Source: CAZWRN01 sp964446685
GTDB lineage: Bacteria > Patescibacteriota > Microgenomatia > Daviesbacterales > UBA10151
Assembly (NCBI GenBank): GCA_964446685.1
Contig: CAYUPO010000001.1
Coordinates: forward strand, 62,001 to 126,000
Direction: 5' to 3'
DNA length: 64,000 nt
Shown here piece by piece: positions 25,267 through 33,808 of this stretch (its first letter is position 1; every line of letters begins with the position of its first letter). A model generated the notes under the pieces. That model searched no databases. It was not told the origin of the DNA and saw nothing but the letters and a program-made list of their open reading frames with translations. The position numbers were made by a program, and so were the translations under genes.

Positions 25267-26964
25267 ATGAATCCACAACTGATTTCCTTACTCAAACCCT
25301 TATATAAAAAAGAATCCGAACGGATTGTACTGGAGCTGGAGAAATACGCCAAAACTATTCAGAAGATTGAATTACAAAAACCAGATCTTAACTGGTACAA
25401 ATTTATTGATATGTATTCAACCTACCCAGATGGTTTGAGATTAAACAGACAAAAAAAGCCATTCGAGAATCTGGAAGACCACATCGATATTATTCAGAAA
25501 CTAGGCTGTAATGCGTTACATATTTTACCTTTTTTAAAATCTCCCATGATTGATAAAGGGTTTGATATCTCAGATTTTTACCAACCACGAAGCGAACTTG
25601 GAACTTTAAAACAGCTGCAAAGCGTTGTTAAAAAAGCCAGTGACAACGGAGTCTGGGTATTTATGGATCTGGTATTTAATCATGTTTCTGAGGAACATGA
25701 TTGGTTTAAAAAAGCCCAGAGTGGTGATGAAAAATATCGAAATTATTTTCTGTTCACTAAAGAAAAACCAAAATACATCAGATCTTTTGAAAAGGATAGT
25801 GCGGTCTGGGCAGAATTTGAAGTTGAGCAGAAAAAAATTGCCGTTAATATTGCTTTTCCTGATCGTCCGGGAGAGATCCCTTTATTCCGCCAAGGAAGTG
25901 ATGGTTATTGGTATTATCACACTTATTATCCGGAGGAAATAGATTTAAATTGGTTTAATCCGGATGTTTTTATTGAAATGGCCAAAATAATGATGTTTTG
26001 GTGTAGTCAGGGTTTTAATTTCAGATTAGATGCGATCCCTTTTATTGGTAAAAAAATGTATAAAAATCCGAGTGTGGCGAATGATTTTACTCATAAAATA
26101 GTAGCAGCTCTACGGAATATTGCTACATCAATAAATCCGGAGTGTGTTTTGCTTGTTGAAACATATGAAAAACTGGATTCTATTATTCAGTACTTTGGAA
26201 CTACCAATGAAGCAGAAGCTAATTTGGCTTACAACTTTTTCCTGACAACTGCAACCTGGGTTAGTATGGCTACAGAAGACAACAGCCATATCTGGAAGAA
26301 TTTAGGTAAGATGAGTATCACACCGAAGCACGCAGAATGGATAAATTTTTTAAGAAATCATGATGAACTGAGTTTGGCCTATCTGGCAGAAAAAGATTTG
26401 CAGGTTGTTCATCAAAAATTGTCTTCTTTAGGTCAGCCCTTCAGAAGCAAATTTGGAATCTCCGGTCGGACTTATTCTTTACTCAAGCATAATCAAAAAA
26501 AGTTTTTCATGGCTTACTTTCTGCTGATGTCCTTACCAGGAGGAGTTATGATCCAGTACGGTGATGAGATTGGAAAAGGTAATATCCCCCTGGATAAACT
26601 TCCCACAAAACTGCAGCAAGACACCAGAAATATTAATCGAGGTGTGATCACAAGGAAAGAATATTTTTCTAAAAAGTCACAGACTTTTTTTAAATTTATG
26701 TCTTACTTTTTTCATAAAAGACGGGAGTTTCGTGATTATTTAAATGTCTGGCCTAAAAAAATATCAACTGCTAAAGAAATAATTGCGGCCAGTTATCAGC
26801 TGGGTATTTCTGAATTACGATTTTATGTCAACCTATCTTCTCTGAGTAAAAAAATTTCAGCCAAAACAGCTGATTTTCAAATATTGGCAACAGTTAATAA
26901 TGCAAAAATGACTAATGGAAAGATTGAATTAGGACCATATGGCGGCATCTGGATCCAAAAATAA
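25267..26964 (+). CDS. GH13 alpha-amylase-family enzyme
   Basis: The 565-residue cytoplasmic enzyme has a GH13 barrel with an extended N-terminal helical region (about 1-45). Catalytic residues are nucleophile D255 in FNFRLDAIPF, acid/base E298 in VLLVETYE and the third acid D366 in FLRNHDEL. A VFMDLVFNHV segment is conserved region I. The overall pattern resembles trehalose synthase/sucrose-acting subfamilies more than secreted amylases, and there is no signal peptide. The substrate is uncertain. It pairs across a short gap with a convergent GH13 alpha-glucosidase. Confidence 0.85.
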   Translation: MNPQLISLLKPLYKKESERIVLELEKYAKTIQKIELQKPDLNWYKFIDMYSTYPDGLRLNRQKKPFENLEDHIDIIQKLGCNALHILPFLKSPMIDKGFDISDFYQPRSELGTLKQLQSVVKKASDNGVWVFMDLVFNHVSEEHDWFKKAQSGDEKYRNYFLFTKEKPKYIRSFEKDSAVWAEFEVEQKKIAVNIAFPDRPGEIPLFRQGSDGYWYYHTYYPEEIDLNWFNPDVFIEMAKIMMFWCSQGFNFRLDAIPFIGKKMYKNPSVANDFTHKIVAALRNIATSINPECVLLVETYEKLDSIIQYFGTTNEAEANLAYNFFLTTATWVSMATEDNSHIWKNLGKMSITPKHAEWINFLRNHDELSLAYLAEKDLQVVHQKLSSLGQPFRSKFGISGRTYSLLKHNQKKFFMAYFLLMSLPGGVMIQYGDEIGKGNIPLDKLPTKLQQDTRNINRGVITRKEYFSKKSQTFFKFMSYFFHKRREFRDYLNVWPKKISTAKEIIAASYQLGISELRFYVNLSSLSKKISAKTADFQILATVNNAKMTNGKIELGPYGGIWIQK

Positions 26965-26971
26965 ATCAACC

Positions 26972-27082
26972 ATGGGCTAACGCTGCGTAGTGTCCTTGTT
27001 CTCGCATTACCCAACCTTCCTACGGTGGAATGGCTTCATCCCCAATGCAAGCATCGAGGTACCACACTCACAAATGAAGCCA
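26972..27082 (-). ncRNA. Candidate structured RNA between two GH13 genes
   Basis: This GC-richer island in AT-rich sequence folds into three stems. GGCTTCAT (27032-27039) pairs with ATGAAGCC (27074-27081), enclosing a hairpin between 27040-27048 and 27051-27059. TTCC/GGAA forms a small hairpin (27015-27033). TGGG...AACGC (26973-26983) pairs with GCATT.CCCA (27004-27013). Three positions pair only as G-U on the minus strand and would be A-C on the plus strand, so the RNA is most likely read from the minus strand. It matches no family I recognise (not tmRNA, SRP or RNase P). Confidence 0.4.
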
Positions 27083-27120
27083 AAACATTTCGATCAAATG
27101 AGATAGTCTCGGTAAAAAGT

Positions 27121-28731
27121 TTAGGTGAGTTCGATAACAAGGCCTTCATTTGCAGCTAGTGAAATTGTTGTAAGTAAAACTGATTTATCTATTTTTTCAA
27201 GTTTAGTATCAACTAATATTTTTCCTTTGCTAAAAGGAGTTTTTATACTCTGTTTTTGATGACTATAGTTTAATAGGACCAAAATCATTGAATCATGAAA
27301 AATTCTTAGAAAGGCCAAAATCTGGTCATTATTTAAAGTCAGTATTTGCTGAGAGCCAAACTGAAAAGCTTTGTGTGACTTTCTTAACCTTAACAACTTT
27401 TTATATAAAGAAAGCAGAGAATGAGGATCCTTGTTTTCTTTTCTGGTGTTGACCTGCTTATAATTTGGATTAATAGGTAACCAGCTTTCTTCGGCTGTGG
27501 TAAATCCGGCCATTGAGTCATCAGTCCACTGCATTGGTGTTCTGGCCGGATCTCTGCCTAATCCAAGACCTGGAGTCTTTATTTCAAATGGATCCTGAAT
27601 TTTATCAGGTGGAATTTCAGTATTAGACATTCCAATTTCATCACCATTATAAATATATGCCATCCCTCTCAAAGATAAGATCAGCATCGCCGCTATTCTG
27701 GATTGTGCTAAACCAATTCTGGAAACTAATCTTGGTCTATCATGATTACCTGTGACATAAGTTGGAACATATAGAGAACCTACTTTTTTGTCATATTTAT
27801 CAATAAAATCACGGTGAACTTCCGGTGTCCAGGGAAGTGTAATTAGACCAAAATTAAATGGCGTAAACCAATCTTTTTCAATCCGGTTGTACCATTTGAC
27901 TGCATCTTCCATTTCTGACCAGACTTCAATCACCATAAATTTATCATTGAAATTTTCTAATGGTCTGGTCAACTCTTTAATAATCTGGGTCAGTTCAGGA
28001 AGAGCAAAAGTTTTGGTATGTAAAACCATATGGTATGGATCTGCCCCCTGAACAAAAGCCAGATTTTCCGGTTCGTCTTCAAAACTGGGATCTTTCACCA
28101 TCCATTCAATCGCATCTATCCGGAATCCATCAACTCCCAGTTCCAGCCAATAGCTTAAGATATCCTGCATTTCTTTGACTACCGCCGGATTATGCCAGTT
28201 TAAATCAATCTGATCTTCATCAAATGAATGGAGATAATACTGCTTGGTGTGTTCATCAAATTTCCAGGCAGAACCGCCAAATACACTTCGCCAGTTGTTG
28301 GGAGGAGAACCATCTGCTTTAGGATCTTTCCAGATATAGTAGTCTCTTTTTGGATTGTCTTTTGAAGAGCGGGATTCTTTGAACCATTGATGTTCAGACG
28401 AGGTGTGATTTGGTACAAAATCCATCATCACCTTGATACCACGATTATGCGCTTCTGTAATTAATTTTTTAAATGTTGTTAAATCCCCAAAAAGTGGGTC
28501 AATGTTTTTATAATCAGAAGTGTCATAGCCAAAATCAGCCTGCGGGGAGTTGTAAATTGGTGATAACCAGATGGCATCAACACCCAAAGAAAATTCAGTG
28601 TTACCATTTAGATAATTCAGCCGGTCAATAACACCGTTAAGATCCCCTACCCCATCAGCATTGGTATCTTTAAAGCTACGAACATAAATATGATAAACAA
28701 CAGAATAGGGATTCCACTTGATCGAAGACAT
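27121..28731 (-). CDS. GH13 alpha-glucosidase (oligo-1,6-glucosidase/MalL type)
   Basis: The 536-residue cytoplasmic enzyme has a YHIYVRSFKDTNADGVGD start, a FGYDTSDY loop, nucleophile D206 in DGFRIDAIEW, acid/base E269 in MVIEVWSE and third acid D331 in VTGNHDRPR, plus a C-terminal beta domain. It should release glucose from short alpha-glucans or disaccharides, feeding the ROK kinase and zwf seen later. It follows an 80-aa acidic protein gene by 3 nt, so the two are co-transcribed. Confidence 0.9.
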   Translation of the reverse strand: MSSIKWNPYSVVYHIYVRSFKDTNADGVGDLNGVIDRLNYLNGNTEFSLGVDAIWLSPIYNSPQADFGYDTSDYKNIDPLFGDLTTFKKLITEAHNRGIKVMMDFVPNHTSSEHQWFKESRSSKDNPKRDYYIWKDPKADGSPPNNWRSVFGGSAWKFDEHTKQYYLHSFDEDQIDLNWHNPAVVKEMQDILSYWLELGVDGFRIDAIEWMVKDPSFEDEPENLAFVQGADPYHMVLHTKTFALPELTQIIKELTRPLENFNDKFMVIEVWSEMEDAVKWYNRIEKDWFTPFNFGLITLPWTPEVHRDFIDKYDKKVGSLYVPTYVTGNHDRPRLVSRIGLAQSRIAAMLILSLRGMAYIYNGDEIGMSNTEIPPDKIQDPFEIKTPGLGLGRDPARTPMQWTDDSMAGFTTAEESWLPINPNYKQVNTRKENKDPHSLLSLYKKLLRLRKSHKAFQFGSQQILTLNNDQILAFLRIFHDSMILVLLNYSHQKQSIKTPFSKGKILVDTKLEKIDKSVLLTTISLAANEGLVIELT

Positions 28732-28734
28732 AAG

Positions 28735-28977
28735 TTAATCAAGGTTAGTACTTCCAACCGGAACAGGCAAGTCTTCATTTGCATCGGGATACAAACCCAT
28801 TTCTTTGGCATCTTCAAAAGTGTTAGTTTTAGTTGCCAGCTCGGGATCGGATTCTGTACCATATTTAGTTAACTCATCATAATTTTCAGGCGAAGTTTTT
28901 TGGATTTCTTCACTCATTTCATCTCCGCCGGCAGTCGGATCCGCAATATTTAAATTTTGATCATCTGTATTATCCAT
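28735..28977 (-). CDS. Small acidic hypothetical protein upstream of alpha-glucosidase
   Basis: The 80-residue protein is Asp/Glu/Thr-rich, with no hydrophobic segment and no Cys, and is probably largely disordered. No family is recognised. It is a real gene by context: TATTCT (minus) sits 6 nt before its ATG, with TTTACT 16 nt further up, and its stop is only 3 nt before the alpha-glucosidase ATG. It may regulate or stabilise that enzyme; this is conjecture. Confidence 0.6.
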   Translation of the reverse strand: MDNTDDQNLNIADPTAGGDEMSEEIQKTSPENYDELTKYGTESDPELATKTNTFEDAKEMGLYPDANEDLPVPVGSTNLD

Positions 28978-29042
28978 AAAACTAGAATAAGTGAACCATA
29001 AGAAAAGTAAATTTTATTTAGGTAAGAAAAGAGTAATAGAGG

Positions 29043-29336
29043 CTATTTAGTATTAATTTTAAACAAAACAGCAACTGACAGAGCGGCTATAGCTAAGTTT
29101 AAAACTGCCATTTCAACCATCCCTGAAACAGCGGCATCATAGACTAAAACTAAAGTCCCCAGTCCATAAATAAAAATAAATAGGTTGTTTATTGATTTAT
29201 CTTTATGAGTAATCAGCAGAAATTGAATTAACCAGGCAACTGTGATCATTATCAGGCCAAATAGTGTCATATATTTATAATCCTCATTTAGAAGCAAAAA
29301 GTCAAGCAAAACAAAGAATATAATAGTTACTGGCAA
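29043..29336 (-). CDS. Small membrane protein, three to four TM segments
   Basis: The 97-residue hydrophobic protein has helices at about 2-17, 23-40, 47-65 and 70-92, with a THKDKS cytoplasmic loop. No family is recognised. The reading frame opens with TTG at 29336, and TATAAG lies 8 nt before it on the minus strand, which supports this unusual start. An ATG at codon 23 would remove the first helix. It is divergent from the BNR-repeat gene. Confidence 0.5.
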   Translation of the reverse strand: MPVTIIFFVLLDFLLLNEDYKYMTLFGLIMITVAWLIQFLLITHKDKSINNLFIFIYGLGTLVLVYDAAVSGMVEMAVLNLAIAALSVAVLFKINTK

Positions 29337-29372
29337 AATTAAGACTTATAGGATAAAATTATAAAACTATTT

Positions 29373-30335
29373 ATGCAATTTTTAACTATCAAGCGTATTA
29401 TCATTTCTGCCTTGATTATTCTTTCATTAATTTGGGGAGTAATTTTATTTTTGGTATTGACTGACTCATCATACCATCTGATTCAGCTTCCTTTACCTGA
29501 TATTAAAGGAATTGCCACCTCAGTTCAGCCGATAGATGAGAGTAAAGTCAGACAACTTCAGCCACTTCAACAAGATCTAATCTTGGCAACAGGTGATGGA
29601 TCCAGTTTTACTGATAAAGCAGTTTTGGTCACAGGTGCAGCTACCCCGAGCGCAATTTTAAAAAATAATGAATTGATCGCCTATTTTAATTATTTTCCTG
29701 AAGGACAAAGACGTTCTTATGGCAGTATTCATCAAATAAAATCAGTGGATAAAGGCCAAACCTGGAGTAATCCCGCACAAATAATGATATTTAATGCTCC
29801 CGCTCTAGCAACCGTTCCGTTTTCTCCTAAAGTAGTGCTACTGCCAAATAATAAAATAAAGCTGTATTTCTTAGCCCGGAAAAGAGATGAGGAACAAACT
29901 AAACTGTTTGCGGCTGTATCTGATGACGGCATAAAATTTGCTTTTGATCCTTCAACCTCTTTTGAACTTGAAGGTCAATCTCTGATTAGTTATGCAGTAA
30001 CTATTTTGGATTATAAAATGCATTTACTTGCATATACTAGGGAAGGAAGTGCATCCTTTACCGCTCATCATGCTATTTCCTATGACACAAGCGTGTTTAC
30101 CAGACTAGCTGATGTAGTAATTAAAGATTCCTATTATGGGCAAAATTCCTTAGTTACTGATGGTTCAAAACTCATTTTATATGGTGCATCTGATAAAGGG
30201 TTATGGAAAAGCAATTCACCAGATGGTAATTCCTGGAGCTCAATCAACTATTTAAATAACCAAACAGAAAACCCCGGGCTGATATATAAAGATAATTTAT
30301 ATTACCTATTTTATACAAAAACTTCAGAAAGATAG
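29373..30335 (+). CDS. Membrane-anchored sialidase-like beta-propeller (BNR repeats)
   Basis: The 320 residues have an N-terminal TM (about 9-30) and a probable extracytoplasmic six-bladed propeller. BNR/Asp-box motifs are seen at SVDKGQTWSNP and SPDGNSWSS, and strands alternate with FSPKVVLLPNNKIKLYF-type blades. No sialidase catalytic Arg/Tyr set can be identified, so it may bind glycans instead of cleaving them. TATAAA lies 7 nt before the ATG. Confidence 0.7.
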   Translation: MQFLTIKRIIISALIILSLIWGVILFLVLTDSSYHLIQLPLPDIKGIATSVQPIDESKVRQLQPLQQDLILATGDGSSFTDKAVLVTGAATPSAILKNNELIAYFNYFPEGQRRSYGSIHQIKSVDKGQTWSNPAQIMIFNAPALATVPFSPKVVLLPNNKIKLYFLARKRDEEQTKLFAAVSDDGIKFAFDPSTSFELEGQSLISYAVTILDYKMHLLAYTREGSASFTAHHAISYDTSVFTRLADVVIKDSYYGQNSLVTDGSKLILYGASDKGLWKSNSPDGNSWSSINYLNNQTENPGLIYKDNLYYLFYTKTSER

Positions 30336-30336
30336 A

Positions 30337-30552
30337 TTAACCCTGGAATAATTTTAAAAGAGCAGTTAAAACAAAACTGATAATAAGCGAACTTAAAAGT
30401 GGGTAGTAAACTGCGACCGCACCTTTTTTAGATAAAAGTACAGCATGTACCCGGCCAATCAGGGATTTTTTGGGAGCAACAGCAAAAGCAATTCCGAGTA
30501 AAATAATAGCAAAACTAAAGTAAACGACTGGACTGATGGCAGATCCGAACAT
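30337..30552 (-). CDS. Small two-TM membrane protein (71 aa)
   Basis: The 71-residue protein has two hydrophobic helices (about 6-24 and 48-67) around a basic loop (KKSLIGRVHAVLLSKKG). No family is recognised. TAGACT lies 6 nt before ATG 30552. It is convergent with the BNR gene, with stops 1 nt apart. Confidence 0.55.
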   Translation of the reverse strand: MFGSAISPVVYFSFAIILLGIAFAVAPKKSLIGRVHAVLLSKKGAVAVYYPLLSSLIISFVLTALLKLFQG

Positions 30553-30623
30553 AAAAACAGTCTATCAAAGAATATGGTATTTTTCCAGTATGAATTATGT
30601 AAATAAGCTCAGCAGTACAGGCT

Positions 30624-30647
30624 AATCTACTGATTGTAGATTCTTTT
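30624..30647 (+). terminator. Hairpin with T-run, probable terminator
   Basis: Stem AATCTAC (30624-30630) pairs with GTAGATT (30636-30642) across a 5-nt loop and is followed by CTTTT. The T-run is on the plus strand, so it would stop read-through from the BNR gene. It lies in the otherwise empty gap 30553-30692. Confidence 0.45.
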
Positions 30648-30692
30648 ACTCCCACCTTCCAGACTTCACAAAAATAATAGTAACCGCTTGTT

Positions 30693-31415
30693 TTAAAAGT
30701 AAATTTTAATCTTATTTTTTAAATATTTTTGGCGTAAATCTTCCGAAAAGTGTTCAATAGCATATCGCAGCATTGTTCGGGGCATCACCTGATAATGTTT
30801 GTTTAAGAATTCTTTTTCAATTTCTGGGGAAATTCTTTTGCCTATTTCTCGAAGCATCCAGCCGACTGCTTTCTGAATTAAATCATGTTTATCATCGAGC
30901 AACATTTCGGCTAAATTAAAAGTATCTTGATATTCTTTGGCATTAATAAACCGAGCAGTAGTTAAAACAGCAATCCGTCTTTCCCACCACTTATCTGATT
31001 TCACTAATTTATATATGATTTGCCTATCTTTTCTTAGTAAATAATCACCCAAAATATAGCTAGCAGATGAATCTACCAAATCCCACGAATTGATAAAATT
31101 AGTGTGTTTTAAATAAAATCTGGCAATTTGATCCTTCAGATGATCATCTGCTCTTTTATACTTTAAAACCAATATAAACAAAGCAATTAATTTTTCCTCA
31201 TGTATATTACTTTCAAGTAAGATCTGCACATCATTGAAATCTAAATCAATAAACTGCTTAGCAACTTTTCTTGAGTCTGGCACTCTAATACCCAGAAATA
31301 TTTCATCAGAAGGAATTGTTTCCTTAGTAAAATATTTTTTTAAAAACATAGATTTGGCAGGATTCTGGTACTGTTTAAGTTCGCTTTTTAAATCTTCAAG
31401 ACGGAGAGCCTGCAT
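30693..31415 (-). CDS. DNA alkylation repair protein (AlkD-like, HEAT repeats)
   Basis: The 240-residue all-helical protein has AlkD signatures: an IRVPDSRKVAKQF start, INSWDLVDSSAS, KWWERRIAVLTT and a C-terminal LIQKAVGWMLREIGK segment followed by MPRTMLRYAIEHF. AlkD-type glycosylases remove positively charged alkylated bases without base flipping. Length is normal. The promoter TTGCAA-17-TATTCT ends 6 nt before the ATG. It is a single gene. Confidence 0.88.
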   Translation of the reverse strand: MQALRLEDLKSELKQYQNPAKSMFLKKYFTKETIPSDEIFLGIRVPDSRKVAKQFIDLDFNDVQILLESNIHEEKLIALFILVLKYKRADDHLKDQIARFYLKHTNFINSWDLVDSSASYILGDYLLRKDRQIIYKLVKSDKWWERRIAVLTTARFINAKEYQDTFNLAEMLLDDKHDLIQKAVGWMLREIGKRISPEIEKEFLNKHYQVMPRTMLRYAIEHFSEDLRQKYLKNKIKIYF

Positions 31416-31421
31416 GAATGT

Positions 31422-31450
31422 AGAATACTGAAGCTAAATAGGTATTGCAA
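31422..31450 (-). promoter_or_regulatory. Promoter TTGCAA-17-TATTCT of the AlkD gene, leaderless
   Basis: On the minus strand the -35 box is at 31445-31450 and the -10 box at 31422-31427, 6 nt before ATG 31415. Confidence 0.65.
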
Positions 31451-31529
31451 GAGGTTGATAAATGGAATAAGATTTGTGATATTTATTTAATTATTTCTTT
31501 TAAATTTTAATAAGTGATAAACTAAATTA

Positions 31530-31814
31530 ATGACAAAAACTGATCAATATTACAATTTAATGCTTGAACAAAATAAACAGGCTTTTGAGCTTTTTAAGCA
31601 AGTCCATGATGAATTTGCGAAAAATCCTGATCACTACCGGGAAGTTTTTAATGAAATGGGACGAGAAATCCAGGATATCGTCAGAAGGTATGAAAATATG
31701 CTTTGTTCAGGTAGTGAGAATGGCGGATACGGTAAGTTTAGTACCAAATTATCGGAAAAATTTCAGGCCAAGATCCTCAAAGAATTTCCTAAATATAATC
31801 ATATCGGATTTTAA
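31530..31814 (+). CDS. Hypothetical helical soluble protein (94 aa)
   Basis: The 94-residue protein is charged, aromatic-rich and probably all-helical (FELFKQVHDEFAKNP, QDIVRRYENML). No family is recognised. TAAACT (31518-31523) lies 6 nt before its ATG. It is followed 2 nt later by a large membrane protein, so the pair is probably one operon. A competing frame at 31564 is a shadow. Confidence 0.6.
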   Translation: MTKTDQYYNLMLEQNKQAFELFKQVHDEFAKNPDHYREVFNEMGREIQDIVRRYENMLCSGSENGGYGKFSTKLSEKFQAKILKEFPKYNHIGF

Positions 31815-31816
31815 TC

Positions 31817-32854
31817 ATGGAGGAATGGAAGCCATCCCGGATACTTATTAAAAATATATATGGCGGAAGACTGCTTGAGTATTTTCTGATTGCGGCGATT
31901 AGTTCAATACTGGGAATTCGTTTTTACTTAAATCTAACCGGTTATCCTCAAATTGGTCTGTTACAGCTTCATATTGCCCATGTGTTGTGGGGAGGATTGT
32001 TGATGATGGCCGGAGTCGTCTTTATGCTGGCTTATTTATCTAGCAATTCCCGGACAATTGGCGCTATTGTTACAGGTATTGGATTTGGTGCATTTATCGA
32101 TGAACTTGGTAAATTTATTACCTCAGACAATAATTACTTTTTTCAGCCAACTGCGGCCATTATTTATGTCTTATTTGTCGCTTTGTTTTTATTATTTAGG
32201 TATTTTGACAGGCAGCAAAAAATCTCCAAAGAAGAGTATCTGGCAAATGCTCTGGAACTAATGGAAGACTTGGTTTTTGAAGATTTGGATACTGATGAGA
32301 AAAGCAGAATAAAACAGTTTTTAAAAAAATCAGATCAGAAAAATCAATTTGTCATAAGTTTAAGATCTTTACTGGAGGAAACAGAAACACATCACCCTGG
32401 AAAACCAGGTATATTTTCCAGGATCAAAAGTGATTTAGCCTGGCGTTATCAAAGACTTGTGCTGCACCCCTGGTTTATTAGACTGTTGGTTATCTTTTTT
32501 CTGCTTCAGGCTCTTTATTCAATTGCACAAGCTTTTCAGTATGGCAAACTATTTTTGGCGACCAACTCAAATCAGTTTTTAGATTTTAGTTTTTCTGAAG
32601 CTGGTGAATTGATTGCTGCTTCATTTGCCGGTTTCTTAGTTTTAATTGGAATATTAAATATTTTTAGAGACAGATTATTTTCTTTTAGAATGTTTAGATA
32701 CTCTATTTTAATAACTATTTTATTGGTTCAGTTTTTTGAATTTTATCAAAACCAGTTTTCAGCTGTAGGTGGACTTTTTGGAAATATTCTGACTCTAATT
32801 GCTTTAAATTATATGATTACCAGGGAAGTAACAATCAGAACGAACAAAGATTAA
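31817..32854 (+). CDS. Multi-pass membrane protein of unknown function
   Basis: The 345-residue protein has about eight membrane segments in two blocks (about 20-130 and 215-335), separated by a charged helical cytoplasmic region (about 132-205). A conserved-looking FGAFIDELGKFIT motif with DNNYFFQP lies after TM3. Similar proteins occur in actinobacteria and CPR with no assigned function. It is translated just after the 94-aa gene. Its end overlaps the convergent trhO gene by 4 bp. Confidence 0.7.
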   Translation: MEEWKPSRILIKNIYGGRLLEYFLIAAISSILGIRFYLNLTGYPQIGLLQLHIAHVLWGGLLMMAGVVFMLAYLSSNSRTIGAIVTGIGFGAFIDELGKFITSDNNYFFQPTAAIIYVLFVALFLLFRYFDRQQKISKEEYLANALELMEDLVFEDLDTDEKSRIKQFLKKSDQKNQFVISLRSLLEETETHHPGKPGIFSRIKSDLAWRYQRLVLHPWFIRLLVIFFLLQALYSIAQAFQYGKLFLATNSNQFLDFSFSEAGELIAASFAGFLVLIGILNIFRDRLFSFRMFRYSILITILLVQFFEFYQNQFSAVGGLFGNILTLIALNYMITREVTIRTNKD

Positions 32855-33768
32855 TTGATCAAAAAAGCTTCAGGATGTTCTTTGGAATAATCCCTGCATC
32901 CCATTGGGCAATGAATAGTCTTTTTTCCGTCCAAACATTTTAAACAGGCAATAAAATGTCTATGGCAAAATTCATCTGTACAATTAATAAAATTTTCCGA
33001 AGAGTCACCGCATTTAGCGCATTTTCCAATGATTTGTCTTGGTTTAGAAGTTTTTTCCCCAAAATGCATCACCATCCGGTTATCAAAGACGTATAAAGCT
33101 CCTTTAAAATCCTCATTGGGATATTCCTCCATGTAAGTCACGATACCTCCATATAACTGATAGACATTGGTAAATCCATGTTTAATTAAAAATCCTGAAG
33201 CTTTTTCACATCTGACCCCACCGGTACAGACTGTCACAATCGGTTCATTTTTGGGAATATTTTCAAGTTGAGATAACATTTTTGGCAGATCTTCAGAATG
33301 CCCCATCTGCATTAAGGTTGATCCTTCAAAATGGCCGACTTCCTGCTCAAAACCATTTCGCATATCAACTATATAAAACTTTTTGCCGGAATGAATCCAC
33401 TGATGTAAATCTTTGGCTAAAATATATTTTCCGGTCGTTTCCCATGGTTTGACCTCACCTTCGCCCAGGCGATAGGCCACAATTTCGTTTCTAGTTTTAA
33501 CAGATAACTTGGGAAATGCCATTCCATCACCATTACTGTATTTAAAATGGATGTCCTCAAAAATTGATTGTTCTTTCATCCAACTGACATATCTATCAAC
33601 ATCTTCTTTTAAGCCTTCCAGTGTGCCATTTATACCCTCATGAGCCACAATGATCCGACCTTTTAAATTGTGTTCTTTGCAAAATACTTTTTGAGCTTCC
33701 CTGATAAGATCAGGATTTTCTAAAGGTAAATATTTATAGTAAAGCAAAATTATAAAATTATTATTCAT
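32851..33768 (-). CDS. trhO: tRNA uridine-34 hydroxylase TrhO (rhodanese family, YceA)
   Basis: The 305-residue enzyme has an N-terminal acylphosphatase-like domain (about 5-95), a rhodanese domain (about 115-220) with Cys181 in VTVCTGGVRCEKASG, and a C-terminal Cys-rich zinc-binding part (CAKCGDSSENFINC and following Cys pairs). It hydroxylates uridine 34 of certain tRNAs. ATG 33768 is used: a longer frame overlaps the DUF2207 gene, and TTCACA-17-TACAAT ends 8 nt before this ATG. Confidence 0.9.
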   Translation of the reverse strand: MNNNFIILLYYKYLPLENPDLIREAQKVFCKEHNLKGRIIVAHEGINGTLEGLKEDVDRYVSWMKEQSIFEDIHFKYSNGDGMAFPKLSVKTRNEIVAYRLGEGEVKPWETTGKYILAKDLHQWIHSGKKFYIVDMRNGFEQEVGHFEGSTLMQMGHSEDLPKMLSQLENIPKNEPIVTVCTGGVRCEKASGFLIKHGFTNVYQLYGGIVTYMEEYPNEDFKGALYVFDNRMVMHFGEKTSKPRQIIGKCAKCGDSSENFINCTDEFCHRHFIACLKCLDGKKTIHCPMGCRDYSKEHPEAFLIN

Positions 33769-33776
33769 AAGTGTGT

Positions 33777-33805
33777 ATTGTACGAAGTTTTTAGCAATTT
33801 GTGAA
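33777..33805 (-). promoter_or_regulatory. trhO promoter TTCACA-17-TACAAT
   Basis: On the minus strand the -35 box is at 33800-33805 and the -10 box at 33777-33782, 8 nt before ATG 33768. Confidence 0.6.
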
Positions 33806-33808
33806 GTT

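Noticed and set aside
26972..27082. Integron attC site or tmRNA
   Set aside because: The GCTAAC/GTTAGC segment resembles attC core sites and the minus strand has a short Ala/Leu-rich frame. However, the attC consensus spacing is not met, there is a single copy and no integrase, and the 5' and 3' tmRNA ends (GGGGCT-type, T-arm, CCA) are absent.
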